A stretch of DNA of 64,000 nt, from the NCBI GenBank assembly GCA_965218055.1, contig CBDCKA010000002.1, positions 1,922,001 through 1,986,000 on the forward strand, in the 5' to 3' direction. Made by a program: the position numbers and the translations under genes. This DNA comes from CBDBKE01 sp965218055. GTDB lineage: Bacteria > Acidobacteriota > Terriglobia > JAJPHL01 > JAPKYU01. Shown here piece by piece: positions 9,129-18,300 of this stretch. The notes under the pieces are model-generated. The model saw only the letters and a program-made list of their open reading frames with translations, did not search any database and was not told the origin of the DNA. Within the stretch, counting starts at the first letter, position 1. Every line of letters begins with the position of its first letter.

Positions 9129-9320
9129 CTAGTCGTGGCGGTCGTACCGCGCCGCGTCGATCTCTTCCACGGTTCCCACGTCCTCCACCATCAAACCGAT
9201 CTGCTCTCCGAGTTTCCACGTCAGTTCAACCGCGAGCCCACGGTTCAACGCCTCGTGAAAATCGTCCTCGGTTTCGACCGATAGGTACTTCTCTCCCCCT
9301 TCGTTCTTTTCTCGAATCAT
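9129..9320 (-). CDS. small acidic protein upstream of ardC
   Basis: A 63-residue, acidic protein (MIREKNEGGEKYLSVETEDDFHEALNRG...). The start at 9320 is preferred because an upstream in-frame extension is basic and antisense-like. It has no membrane segment or named motif. It lies 15 bp before ardC on the same strand, so a small anti-defence or regulatory role is possible, but this is inferred only from position. Confidence 0.55.
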   Translation of the reverse strand: MIREKNEGGEKYLSVETEDDFHEALNRGLAVELTWKLGEQIGLMVEDVGTVEEIDAARYDRHD

Positions 9321-9325
9321 GATTG

Positions 9326-9790
9326 CTACCTCTCTGGTCCGATTTTCTTCACTCCGACGCGCCCACCACGCCCGCACAGGATGCAAACGGGCCGGAGGGC
9401 GCTTTGCAGCCGCTCAAACCGGGTCCGGTCTTGCAATTTGTCCGTCAATGACGCGTTCCTTCCCGTTTCCGTCCATGTCGCCTCGATGTTGCCCGATCGG
9501 CCCCTGCCGGCGGAAGTATGATCTGTCACGCGCCGGAGGCGGCAGCGTTCCCGGTAGTCCCGCTGGCGGTCGCGGTGATCGAGCCGTGCTTCCTTGCTTC
9601 GCCGGTAGCGCTGGTCGGCCCGCCGCAGCTGTTCCCGCCGCGCTTTATCTCGGCAAATGTCCCCACAGTAGCGATGCCCCCGGAAGCAGGAATTGCAGAT
9701 GTAAAACAGCAACCCGCAACCCGGCCAGCGGCAAGACAACTGCCGTAACACCACTTCTCTGGCCATCGCACCCCTCACGGGTGTGAACAA
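9326..9790 (-). CDS. cysteine-rich putative zinc-binding protein
   Basis: A 154-residue basic protein. The N-terminal part has closely spaced Cys/His pairs: CRWPGCGLLFYICNSC and FRGHRYCGDICRDKARRE, a zinc-ribbon-like arrangement. It continues with an Arg-rich repeat (RRSKEARLDHRDRQRDYRER) and a C-terminal CILCGRG. Proteins of this look are common beside transposases and plasmid genes, but I cannot assign a function. It would be the first gene of the minus-strand transfer operon, 5 bp upstream of the 63-residue gene, and is followed on its upstream side by a strong terminator. Confidence 0.55.
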   Translation of the reverse strand: MFTPVRGAMAREVVLRQLSCRWPGCGLLFYICNSCFRGHRYCGDICRDKARREQLRRADQRYRRSKEARLDHRDRQRDYRERCRLRRVTDHTSAGRGRSGNIEATWTETGRNASLTDKLQDRTRFERLQSALRPVCILCGRGGRVGVKKIGPER

Positions 9791-9854
9791 CGGCCCTCTT
9801 TCGTGGCACGCTGGCTATGCTGTGGTCCTGCCCTTTAACCGGGGCCGCCATAAA

Positions 9855-9886
9855 AAAACCCCGATCGCTCTCACGATCGGGGTTTT
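9855..9886. terminator. strong, probably bidirectional terminator
   Basis: A perfect 13-bp inverted repeat (AAAACCCCGATCG / CGATCGGGGTTTT) with a 6-nt loop; A-run on one side and T-run on the other make it rho-independent-like in both directions. It separates the transfer operon from the next region. Confidence 0.85.
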
Positions 9887-9919
9887 CCCTTATCTGGGGG
9901 CTATCTCAGCTTGTGATGT

Positions 9920-10291
9920 GTGAACTGGACAATGCCATCCAAAGAGCTTTCGGGTTCCGCGAAAGTAACGGCATTTTCGTTCAGGAGGAGAGAGCAGGGA
10001 ATTGCCGGCAAGGGAATGGAAAACAAATACGAAGAGAATTTACTGAGACTATATTCAAAAATCTCTCTGGATGGCGGTACCAGGACGGAAATCGGTTGCT
10101 CGTTTGACAGTGCAAAAAAGGCAGATTTTGCATGGCCTGTGTTTTCGGATGGAACAATCGAGTACTTCGAGCGCTTCGATGATCTCCACACGGTCGTACA
10201 GGAGATATTACGGAGGACGGAGTGCGATGGATCGCGAACGGCCATTCCGTGTTCGGCAACGGGCAGTCGTTCGGTCGACGGATTCTGGTAA
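9920..10291 (+). CDS. uncertain small gene between terminator and exoprotein region
   Basis: Both strands are open for more than 120 codons here. The plus-strand product contains a plausible protein-like stretch from an internal Met (MENKYEENLLRLYSKISLDG) with a mix of acidic and aromatic residues; the minus-strand alternative (9901-10296) is Ser/Pro-rich and less convincing. There is no recognisable domain. Base composition is lower in GC than the flanks, which suggests separate acquisition. Treat this as a placeholder for 9.89-10.29 kb, where nothing else is seen. Confidence 0.25.
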   Translation: MNWTMPSKELSGSAKVTAFSFRRREQGIAGKGMENKYEENLLRLYSKISLDGGTRTEIGCSFDSAKKADFAWPVFSDGTIEYFERFDDLHTVVQEILRRTECDGSRTAIPCSATGSRSVDGFW

Positions 10292-10292
10292 C

Positions 10293-10436
10293 TCATACAA
10301 GCAGGTTCACCTGATCGGCAAGGGTGAAACCCCGTTGCGTCGGGGGCGAGGCGTCGCGGATCGCCTGGACCGGGCCGGGCAGATCGGCGATGACTTCACC
10401 GATCGGAACCAACTCGCTGTCTTTACGCTGCTGCAT
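10293..10436 (-). pseudogene. truncated copy of the exoprotein-associated small protein
   Basis: A 47-codon frame (MQQRKDSELVPIGEVIADLP...) that aligns with the first half of the 76-residue protein at 19304 (MQRKRGELVPIGEVVADLDG...), including the DQVN stretch, then stops. The C-terminal half (coiled coil plus LEGLREAI motif) is missing. It lies just downstream of exoprotein A, as the copy at 19304 does downstream of exoprotein C. Confidence 0.65.
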
Positions 10437-10491
10437 AGCTTTTCATTCTCTCATGCCCGTCAGACAGAACGGGGCCATGTTCAGCACCGCC

Positions 10492-13400
10492 TTATTCCTG
10501 AGACGCCCTCTCCGGGACCGGCACCACCGGCAGCGTCGTGAAGATGCGGTTGCCGGGGTCCATTTCCAGGGCCACGGCGGTGAACAGATCCTCCCCGACC
10601 GCATCGCAGCGCAGCGATCCCACGAAGTCGGACGTATCGGCGTTGGGGAACGCCTGGTCGATGAGCCAGGAGGTCTGCCCGTTGGCCTCCAGAGGGATAC
10701 TCACGGCGTCGAGCAGCACGCCCTCTCGCATCAAGTCGCAGCGCACCAACCCCGCACTCGATTCCAGATTGTGGAGCGCGACCCCGGTGTTGATTCCCCC
10801 CTCCTGGCGGCGCACCGGGAAGATGGCGTCGCTGACGGGTGGGCTGGCCCCCACCACGGCCTCGCCGATGTGGGGGAGGTCAAAGCGCAGGGCTGCGCCG
10901 ATGGGGCCGTCCGAGACCACTTTCACCGATCCCGTCACCAGCGCCCCTCGCCCGTGGGTCGAGATCGTGAGCACTCCCAGCGGCTCCATCTGGGTCCGCA
11001 CCGTCAGAGCGCCGTCCTCCGTGATCTCCAGATCGCCCGTCACATCCACCACCGATTCGGCGGACACGAGCGCGCCCTCGGTGTCGTAGAAATAAATCGC
11101 GGGACGGATCGGAGGGATGGCCGTATGAAAGGGGGTGGGCGCGGGACCGCTCGGCTCGGTCTTCCTATTCACGAACACCAGATCGGAAGTGGTGCCGGTC
11201 CCATTGGCGAAATGCGCAAAGTCCAGAGTCGCCTCCCGGCCTCCGCCGCCCCGATCCGCCAGCGCCACCGGCAGCGCGGTGAAGATGCGCCGGGCGACAT
11301 CCATCTCCACGGCGATGGCGGTGAACCGTCCATTGCCGGGCGCGGCGCAGCGCACCGACCCCGCGAAGTCCGCCGTATCGCTCATAGTGAACACGTCTTC
11401 GATAAACCAGGAGGTCTGCCCGTTGGCCGCTAGAGGAATCTCCACTTCTTCGAGCGCGACGCCCCCGCTCATCAATCGGCAGCTTACCCCCATCGCTTCC
11501 TCTCCCAGGTTGTGCAGCGCCGCCGCCGTGCGGATTCCCCCCGCTTGGCGGCGGGCCGGAAAGAGGGCATCCCGGACGGCTGGGCTGGGTCCCACCCCGG
11601 CCACCCCGACACCCGGAACGCTATAGCGCACCAACCCGCCGAGGGGACCGTTCGAGACCACCCGCACCGATCCCGACACCAGCACGCCTTGCCCGTGGGT
11701 CGAAATCGTGAGCACTCCCAGCGGCTCCATCTCCGTAAGCACGCTCAGGCTTCCGTCCTCGGCGACCTCCAGATCTCCCGTCACGTCCACCACCGATTCC
11801 GGGTCAATGAGATGGCCCCGCTGATCGTAAAAGTAGAGGGCGGGCCGGATCGGCTGGGGGTCCACGTTCACGAGCACCATCTCGGAGGTGATGCCGGTCC
11901 CATTGGCGAAATGCGCAAAGTCGAGAACTTCCGGCGCTTCCGGCGTGGCCTCGGCCCGGTTGGAAGCCCGGCTCCTGCCGATCCGGTTGACCGCCCGCAC
12001 CTCGAAGACGTAGGCCCTGCCGTTGATGAGGCCGGTGAGGGTATGGGTGGTTTGGGTGGAACCGATGGAAACCCAAGGGTTCCTCCTGTCGATCCGGTAC
12101 TCGTAATCCGTGATCTCCGCGCCTCCGTCTCTCGTCGGCGCGTCCCAGGTCAGCACGACCTGGCCGTCCCCGCCCACCGCTGTCAGGGTTTTGGGAGTCT
12201 CCGGCGCGGACGTTCTCGGTCCACCACCACCGCCCCCCCCACCTGATCCGCCGCCTGATCCACCACCGCCCGTGTCGCCGCCATCGTCCCCGTCACCTCC
12301 ACCGCTGCCGTCACTACCACCCCCGCCAGTGCCACCCCCGCCAGCTCCCTCAAAGACCCACGGGCGGGCCTGCTTGATCGCCAGGACATTGGCGCTGGTG
12401 ATCTTGAACTCGATTTCCATGGCGAACTGTTCATCGGGTGCGGGGTTGTACAGCCCTGCAAAGTGGTCATGGATCACGGCGAGGTGCCTGCGCAACTGAT
12501 CGATTTGCGCGTCACTCATCAGGAGTTTCCCTCGGTCTACCAGGTTGGAGAAGGCAAGGACAGTGTAACCATCAGTATCTCGACTCAACAGGAGTTCCTC
12601 GGGCACCGAGTGAGCTTCGGGATTGGTGACCAGATCCTCACCGAGCTGCGTGTTGACGTAGTAGTACCCGGCCCAGCCGCGGATAGGATCAAAACTCACC
12701 GCAACCCCGTTGGCCAACTCGTCGGAGTAGTTGGGATGCACCAGTACCCCCATCTTCGCCGCCAGGTGATCGATGCGATGGAACTCCCGCTCGGTGAAGG
12801 CGCGGAAGGTCCACAGGCTGGCGAACACCTGTTTGAGGGACTTGTCGATGCCATCCTCCTCGGTCTCCTCGGGATGCTGGGTCTTGGAGTCGTACAGCCC
12901 CGCCCCGTTAAAGCCCGGCAGGTCTTCGTTGTTGGTGCTCGACCGGTAGCGCAGGGATTGCCCTTCGGGATATGTCGCGTGCATGGCGGTCAGGGCATCG
13001 ATGATCCACTGCGGCGTCTCCGCGTCCTTGATGTCGTCGCGCAGATCATCGAGCCTGTCATCCTGGACCTCGAAGTCCGTCTGGAAGTCCTCGTTTGCCA
13101 GCATGGTTTCAATGCGGGTATAGAAATCGTGGGCCTTCATGAACTCGTCGTAGAAATAAAACGGGATCGCAAACCCGTCGGGAACCGTTCCCGCTGGAAA
13201 ACCCAGTTTCCCCAGCACAGCCACGTTGGCCGCCTTGACTCCGAACGCCTTCCAGTCCGCGAAGCCGATCTCGCTGAGGGGCGTGATCCCAGTGACCGAG
13301 AGGTCGCGCTCCGGTGTCTGGGGCTGGGCGGGCCTGGACAACTCGTAGTGGGCCTCGACTTCCTCGGGAGTGGCGGCGCGCAGACTCCAATCCCTCCCGG

Positions 13401-14685
13401 TCACCTCGTAGCGGACGAAGCCGCCGAGGAGGGGCGCGGTGTCAGGATAGTCGAGGACGTCGCGGATATAGGCATTGGGGATGCCGTTCTGGACGGCCCG
13501 CAGGTTGACGTGCGAGAGAGGGGTCTGGGGAACGGTGGTGATGATGCCGGCCACGCGGGGCAACTCGTTGGGCAGCGCCTCGTAGATCACGATGTTGCGG
13601 GGGTGGGGACGGTCGTCCGGCTCCAGGACCTGCAACAGGCCGTACCCCTCCCCCAGGTTCAACGCCAGGAAGCCGGTTTCAGGGTAGAGATCGTCCTCGA
13701 ACAAGGGATTGAGGCGGGATGCCTCGTAGAGCGCCAACTCGTGCTGGTAGGCCGGAAGCACCAAGTTTGGAATGTGCAAGGCGAGGTTGTCATCGAACAG
13801 TGGCATGCTGGCGGCGAGCAGTGTATAGGTGCGCGCATCAAGGCTGAAGGAGGGTGATCCTTCTTCCAGCCAGTAGTAGTAGAGTCCCAGGGTGCCACGA
13901 GGGGCAACAAGTTGCGGGTCATAGACTATAGAACCGACGATCACGTTGCCCTGCTCAAGCCCTACAGCATCCAGGAAGGATTGGTGAACCGGGTGCGTGG
14001 TGGTGTTCATGAAGTAGACGCCCGGGGTGGCGGTGTTCCAGCCTAGCAGAATGAACTTGAGGTGCAATTTTTCGCCGCTGGAATGGTAGGCGAGCCTCTC
14101 GAATGTTCCCCGCTCGGGAACGGCCACGGTGCCATCGCTATATTCGATGACGGGGGCAGGGTTCACCGGGCTCATGCCCACAGGATCGCCCAGCTCAGTT
14201 ATGTCGTCGACACAGTCGCGGTCGACGTCGGCCGGGTCGGCGACGAGGTACTTCTCCACCCGGTAGCGATCCTTGGACAGCGCCTGCACATTCTCGGCCA
14301 GCGTGGTCGTGCCCGCTGCGCCCTTCTTCACCAGAACCGGGATCTTCACCTCAGTACCGTCCACATCGTGCCTCACATAGAGCACGAAGTAATCCGCAGT
14401 CGTGGACTCGACCACGATGGGAACAGCCGTAACCTCTACCGCCGTCGGCGTTGGATTATATAAACCGTCTCCTGAACACGGCTCAGGGTCGCCCTGCCCC
14501 TCGACCGTGGCCGGGAACAGCGACACCAGCACTACGACAGTAACCGCCGCGAAGACGGTGGGCAGGCCCGCCGACACGGTGGCGAGAAAGCCAAGGAGGG
14601 TCCGTCCGCACCCTGAACAGGCGGCGGAAAACATGCTAGGACGACAGTGATTTAGGGTGACGGGGTGCCGCATATCATTCGCCAT
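10492..14685 (-). CDS. exoprotein A: exported phosphohistidine/ATP-grasp (PEP synthase-like) protein with FnIII and duplicated C-terminal domain
   Basis: 1397 codons; the ATG at 14634 (MFSAACSGCGRTLLG) is the better start because it matches paralogue B and gives a compact signal peptide ending ATVEGQG. Domains: Ca-binding-like DPADVDRDCVDDITEL (near 150); a PEP-utilising mobile/phosphohistidine-like domain with TPLSHVNLRAVQNGIPNAY near 387-405; a PEP synthase/PPDK ATP-grasp domain (GVKAANVAVLGKLGFPAG near 472, RYRSSTNNEDLPGFNGAG near 585, AIKQARPWVFE near 770); a Gly/Ser/Asp-rich linker; one FnIII domain (about 830-910); then two about 220-residue repeats each starting DFAHFANGTG. The His domain precedes the ATP-grasp domain, the reverse of cytosolic PEP synthase. 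Activity outside the cytoplasm is unknown. Closest relative is gene C (19583). Confidence 0.85.
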   Translation of the reverse strand: MANDMRHPVTLNHCRPSMFSAACSGCGRTLLGFLATVSAGLPTVFAAVTVVVLVSLFPATVEGQGDPEPCSGDGLYNPTPTAVEVTAVPIVVESTTADYFVLYVRHDVDGTEVKIPVLVKKGAAGTTTLAENVQALSKDRYRVEKYLVADPADVDRDCVDDITELGDPVGMSPVNPAPVIEYSDGTVAVPERGTFERLAYHSSGEKLHLKFILLGWNTATPGVYFMNTTTHPVHQSFLDAVGLEQGNVIVGSIVYDPQLVAPRGTLGLYYYWLEEGSPSFSLDARTYTLLAASMPLFDDNLALHIPNLVLPAYQHELALYEASRLNPLFEDDLYPETGFLALNLGEGYGLLQVLEPDDRPHPRNIVIYEALPNELPRVAGIITTVPQTPLSHVNLRAVQNGIPNAYIRDVLDYPDTAPLLGGFVRYEVTGRDWSLRAATPEEVEAHYELSRPAQPQTPERDLSVTGITPLSEIGFADWKAFGVKAANVAVLGKLGFPAGTVPDGFAIPFYFYDEFMKAHDFYTRIETMLANEDFQTDFEVQDDRLDDLRDDIKDAETPQWIIDALTAMHATYPEGQSLRYRSSTNNEDLPGFNGAGLYDSKTQHPEETEEDGIDKSLKQVFASLWTFRAFTEREFHRIDHLAAKMGVLVHPNYSDELANGVAVSFDPIRGWAGYYYVNTQLGEDLVTNPEAHSVPEELLLSRDTDGYTVLAFSNLVDRGKLLMSDAQIDQLRRHLAVIHDHFAGLYNPAPDEQFAMEIEFKITSANVLAIKQARPWVFEGAGGGGTGGGGSDGSGGGDGDDGGDTGGGGSGGGSGGGGGGGGPRTSAPETPKTLTAVGGDGQVVLTWDAPTRDGGAEITDYEYRIDRRNPWVSIGSTQTTHTLTGLINGRAYVFEVRAVNRIGRSRASNRAEATPEAPEVLDFAHFANGTGITSEMVLVNVDPQPIRPALYFYDQRGHLIDPESVVDVTGDLEVAEDGSLSVLTEMEPLGVLTISTHGQGVLVSGSVRVVSNGPLGGLVRYSVPGVGVAGVGPSPAVRDALFPARRQAGGIRTAAALHNLGEEAMGVSCRLMSGGVALEEVEIPLAANGQTSWFIEDVFTMSDTADFAGSVRCAAPGNGRFTAIAVEMDVARRIFTALPVALADRGGGGREATLDFAHFANGTGTTSDLVFVNRKTEPSGPAPTPFHTAIPPIRPAIYFYDTEGALVSAESVVDVTGDLEITEDGALTVRTQMEPLGVLTISTHGRGALVTGSVKVVSDGPIGAALRFDLPHIGEAVVGASPPVSDAIFPVRRQEGGINTGVALHNLESSAGLVRCDLMREGVLLDAVSIPLEANGQTSWLIDQAFPNADTSDFVGSLRCDAVGEDLFTAVALEMDPGNRIFTTLPVVPVPERASQE

Positions 14686-14722
14686 AACCCGATAGCAGAT
14701 TCGACCTGATTGAAGGATCTAG
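14667..14722. repeat. conserved upstream segment shared by exoproteins A and C
   Basis: The stretch from GCATATCATTCGCCAT through GATTCGACCTGATTGAAG to ATCTAGCT is nearly identical to 23846-23899, upstream of gene C. It covers the gap between the preceding small gene and the exoprotein start, so it probably carries the shared promoter or leader. In A only one GGGTGCCG unit follows it, whereas C has ten. Confidence 0.75.
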
Positions 14723-14805
14723 CTGGCCTTGACCCGCCCGGTGATGGCCTCGCGCAAGCCTTCCAGCAGCCCTTCGAGGTGCGCCATGCGCTCCCGCAGT
14801 TTCAC
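14719..14805 (-). CDS. 28-residue remnant or mini-gene of the coiled-coil small protein family
   Basis: A GTG-started frame (KLRERMAHLEGLLEGLREAI...) whose GTG overlaps the TGA of higA (GTGA), so it could be translated by coupling. It equals the conserved C-terminus (LEGLLEGLREAI, GRVKAS) of the proteins at 19304 and 23895. It is probably a 5'-truncated copy fused behind higA; whether it is expressed is unknown. Confidence 0.45.
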   Translation of the reverse strand: MKLRERMAHLEGLLEGLREAITGRVKAS

Positions 14806-15068
14806 GCAGCCGCCTGCTTGCGCCTCTCCTGCGCCAAGTCATAGGCCGCCTGAAGACGCATCCAGTGATCCGCGTTGCTCCAACCGATGTTCTCCAGCGA
14901 TAGCGCCATTCGTGGCGAGATTCCAAGACGTCCATTGAGCAGCCGCGACAGTGTGTTCCGCGCCACGTCGAGACGCTGGGCACACTCCGTCACAGTCCAG
15001 CCGACCTCTTCATCTTCCAGGATGTCTCGGATCATCTCGCCGGGATGTGGTGGGTCGTACATAGGCAT
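14802..15068 (-). CDS. higA: HigA-type antitoxin (XRE-family, VapI-like)
   Basis: An 88-residue protein. It starts MPMYDPPHPGEMIRDILEDE, the PxHPGE...E box of HigA antitoxins, followed by a helix-turn-helix (TVTECAQRLDVARNTLSRLLNG, residues about 25-46) and the SxRMALSLENIGWSNADHWMRLQAAYDL tail (about 50-77). HigA neutralises the HigB mRNA interferase and represses its own operon. Its usual partner just upstream (15081-15315) is broken, so this antitoxin is orphaned. A full paralogous pair is at 29405-30003. Confidence 0.9.
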   Translation of the reverse strand: MPMYDPPHPGEMIRDILEDEEVGWTVTECAQRLDVARNTLSRLLNGRLGISPRMALSLENIGWSNADHWMRLQAAYDLAQERRKQAAA

Positions 15069-15080
15069 GGATGCTTCCCC

Positions 15081-15315
15081 CTAGTGGTAGTCGATCAGGT
15101 CACACGTCCACCGCCTCGCCATCGGCGACGCGAAAGACGATTCTCCAGTTTCCTGAGACGCGCACACTCCAGAGGCCGCGCCTGTCGCCCTTCAGCGGAT
15201 GCAGCCGGTAGCCGGGTTGATCCAGGGCTGTCGGAGAAGACGCAACGGCCAGATCCGCCAGCACGCGCCGGATGCGCCGCACATGGGCTGGGTTCAACCG
15301 GCGGCTGTCACCGCG
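15081..15315 (-). pseudogene. higB: degraded HigB-type toxin
   Basis: The frame RGDSRRLNPAHVRRIRRVLA...YRLHPLKGDRRGLWSVRVSGNWR...GEAVDV is a HigB/RelE-fold mRNA interferase. Compared with the intact toxin at 29728, the first about 16 residues are missing (a TAG precedes RGD), and one extra base after VDV causes a TGA; reading past it in the other frame restores DLIDYH and the expected stop at 15081. The gene therefore carries two lesions, and the surviving antitoxin downstream is intact. Confidence 0.85.
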
Positions 15316-15344
15316 CTAGAACAAGCGTCTCAATCCCGCGTGCG

Positions 15345-18300
15345 CTATCCGCACTGGCCCATTATCGAATGCAACACTTCACGTTGCAAGCGGAACAGCA
15401 CGATAAGCAGCTTTACCAGACTATTCCGGGGGGGGCGGTCTACAAGTCCAACCGGCACCACTGGCAGCGTGGTGAAGATGCGCGTGCCGGGGTCCATTTC
15501 CAGGGCCACGGCGGTAAACAGCCCCTCCCCGATCGCATCGCAGCGCACCGACCCCGCGAAGTCGGACGTATCGGCGGCGGGGAACGCCTGGTCGATGAGC
15601 CAGGACGTCTGCCCGTTGGCCTCCAGAGGGATGCTCGCGCCGTCGAGCAGCACACCGTCTCGCATCAAGTCGCAGTGCAGCAGGCCCGGACTCGATTCCA
15701 GGTTGTGGAGCGCGACCCCCGTCGTGATTCCTCCCTCCTGGCGGCGCACGGGGAAGAGGGCGTCGCTGACGGGCGGGCTGGCTCCCACCCCGGCGACTCC
15801 GAGGGCGGGGTGCTCGAAGCGGAGCATCCCGCCGATGGGACCCTCCGAGACCACCCGCACCGATCCCGACACCAGCTCCCCTCGCCCGTGGGTCGAGATC
15901 GTGAGCACTCCCAGCGGCTCCATCTCGGTGCGGACCGTCAGAGCGCCGTCCTCCGCGATCTCCAGATCGCCCGTGATGTCCACCACCAATTCGGCGGCAA
16001 TGGGGTTGCCCCCGGTGTCGTAGAAATAAATAGCGGGACGGCTCGGAAGGATGGCCGTGTGAAAGGGGCTGAGGGGAGGACCGCTCGGCTGGGTCTCCAG
16101 GTTCACGAACACCAGATCGGTGATCCAGGCCGTCCCGTTGGCGAAATGCGCAAAGTCCAGGACCGTCTCCCCGCGCCTGCCTCCCGTGCGGTCCAGCGGC
16201 ACCACCGAAAGCGTGTTGAAGATACGCTGGGCGGCATCCATCTCCACGGCGATGGCGGTGAACCGTCCCCTGCCGGGCGCGGTGCAGCGCACCGACCCCA
16301 GGAAGGCGGATGTATCGGTTGCGGTGAACGCGTCCTCGATGAACCAGGACGCCTGTCCGTTGGCCTCCAGATGAATCTCCGCCTCTTCGAGCGCGACGCC
16401 CCCGCTCATCAATCGGCAGCTCACCCCCATCGCTTCCTCTCCCAGGTTGTGAAGAGCCGCCGCCGTGCGGACTCCTCCCGCCTGGCGGCGGGCCGGGAAG
16501 AGGACGTCCCGGACGGGTGAACTGGCTCCCACCCCGGCCACCCCGATATCGGGGAGGCTATAGCGCACGCCTCCGCCGATGGGATGACCCTCCGAGACCG
16601 CCTTCACCGATCCCGACACCAGCTCCCCTTGGCCGTGGGTCGAAATCGTGAGCACTCCCAGCGGCTCCATCTCTGTCTGGACGGTCAGGCTGCCGTCCTC
16701 AGTGATCTCCAGATCGCCCGTCACGTCCACTACCGAGTCGGGGGCCACGGGCGCGCCCTCGGTGTCGTAGAAATAAATCGCGGGCCGGGCCGGGCGGGTA
16801 GATAGATTCACGAACACCAGATCGGAGGTGATGGACGCGCCGTTGGCGAAATGCGCGAAGTCCAGGGTAAACACTGGCGGCGCTTCCGGCGCAGCCTCGG
16901 CCCGGCGGGAACCAAAGCTCGTGCCGATTCTGTTGACCGCCCGCACCTCGAAGACGTAGGCCCTGCCGTTGACGAGGCCGCTGACCGTATGGGTGGTGTT
17001 CGTGGAACCGGTGGAGATCCAGGGGTTCCTCCTGTCGATCCGGTACTCGTAATCCGTGATCGCCGCTCCGCCGTCGCTTCTCGGAGCGTCCCAGCTCAGC
17101 ACGACCTCACCGTTCCCGCTCACCGCCGTCAGATTCCGGGGTGCCCCCGGCGCGGACGTTCTCGGGCCGCCACCTCCGCCACCTCCTGGAGGCCGGGTGG
17201 CGCAGACGGCCCCCTGGGAATTGATCGTCGTCAGCCACGTGTGCAACTCAGATCCCGCCATCACACATGACAACCCTGTGTTGCGAGCGTCGAACACCTG
17301 GAGGTTGACCAGGTTCTCTAATTCGTGCGGGATCGGCCCCGTCAACTCGTTGTCGTTGAGATACAGCCCCGTGAGGTGGGTCAAGACTCCCAGCTCGGCA
17401 CCGATCGTTCCGGTCAATCCATTAGCGGAAAGCCTCAGTTCATCGACGCGGCTTTGTGCATCCGTGGATACACCGTGCCATTCTGAAAGCGGTTCATTGC
17501 TCCACCAGTTAGTGTTGTCCGTCCAGTTCGCGCCGCCGGTCGCGTTGTAGAGCACCCTCAGCGCCGCCCGGTCCTGGGCCGGAGCCACCTCGGGCGGGAT
17601 CATTCCGGTCAACTGATTACTCCAGAGTGACAGCTCCAGAAGCCCTGTCAGGTTCACCAACCAAGATGGGATCTCCCCGGTCAATTCATTGCTGTTGAGA
17701 TACAGGCGTTGGAGTTCGGCCAAGTCCCCCAACTCCTCCGGGATCTCCCCGGTCAATTCATTGCTGTTGAGATACAGGCGTTGGAGTTCGGCCAAGTCCC
17801 CCAACTCCTCCGGGATCTCCCCGGTCAATTCATTGCTGTTGAGATACAGCCACAGGAGTTTGGCCAGGTCCCCCAACTCCTCCGGGATCTCCCCGCTCAA
17901 GTTATTCTGGTTGAGATACAGCCACTGGAGGTTGGCCAAGTCCCCCAACTCCTCCGGGATCTCCCCGGTCAACTGATTCTGGGAGAGAGCCAGGCGCTGG
18001 AGGTTGGCCAAGTCCCCCAGCTCCGCCGGGATCTCCCCGCTCAATTCATTGCTCCAGAGATACAGCTGCCGGAGGTTGGCCAAGTCTCCCAGCTCCGCCG
18101 GAATCTCCCCGCTCAATGTATTGCTCCAGAGATCCAGGTACTGGAGGTTGGCCAAGTCCCCCAGCTCCGCCGGGATCTCCCCGCTCAATTCATTGCTGTA
18201 GAGATACAGCTGCTGGAGGTTGGCCAAGTTCCCCAGCTCCGCCGGAATCTCCCCGCTCAAGTTATTCCGGTAGAGAGTCAGCTGCTGGAGTTCGGCCAAG

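Noticed and set aside
8052..9284. A 410-codon plus-strand frame
   Set aside because: Antisense to the ArdC-like gene, whose HECSH zincin motif and N-terminal domain are clear.
9901..10296. A 131-codon minus-strand gene
   Set aside because: Ser/Pro-rich without motif; the plus strand is slightly more protein-like, so neither is asserted strongly.
12463..13857. A 464-codon plus-strand frame
   Set aside because: Antisense of the ATP-grasp part of exoprotein A; the minus strand has conserved enzyme motifs and a matching paralogue.
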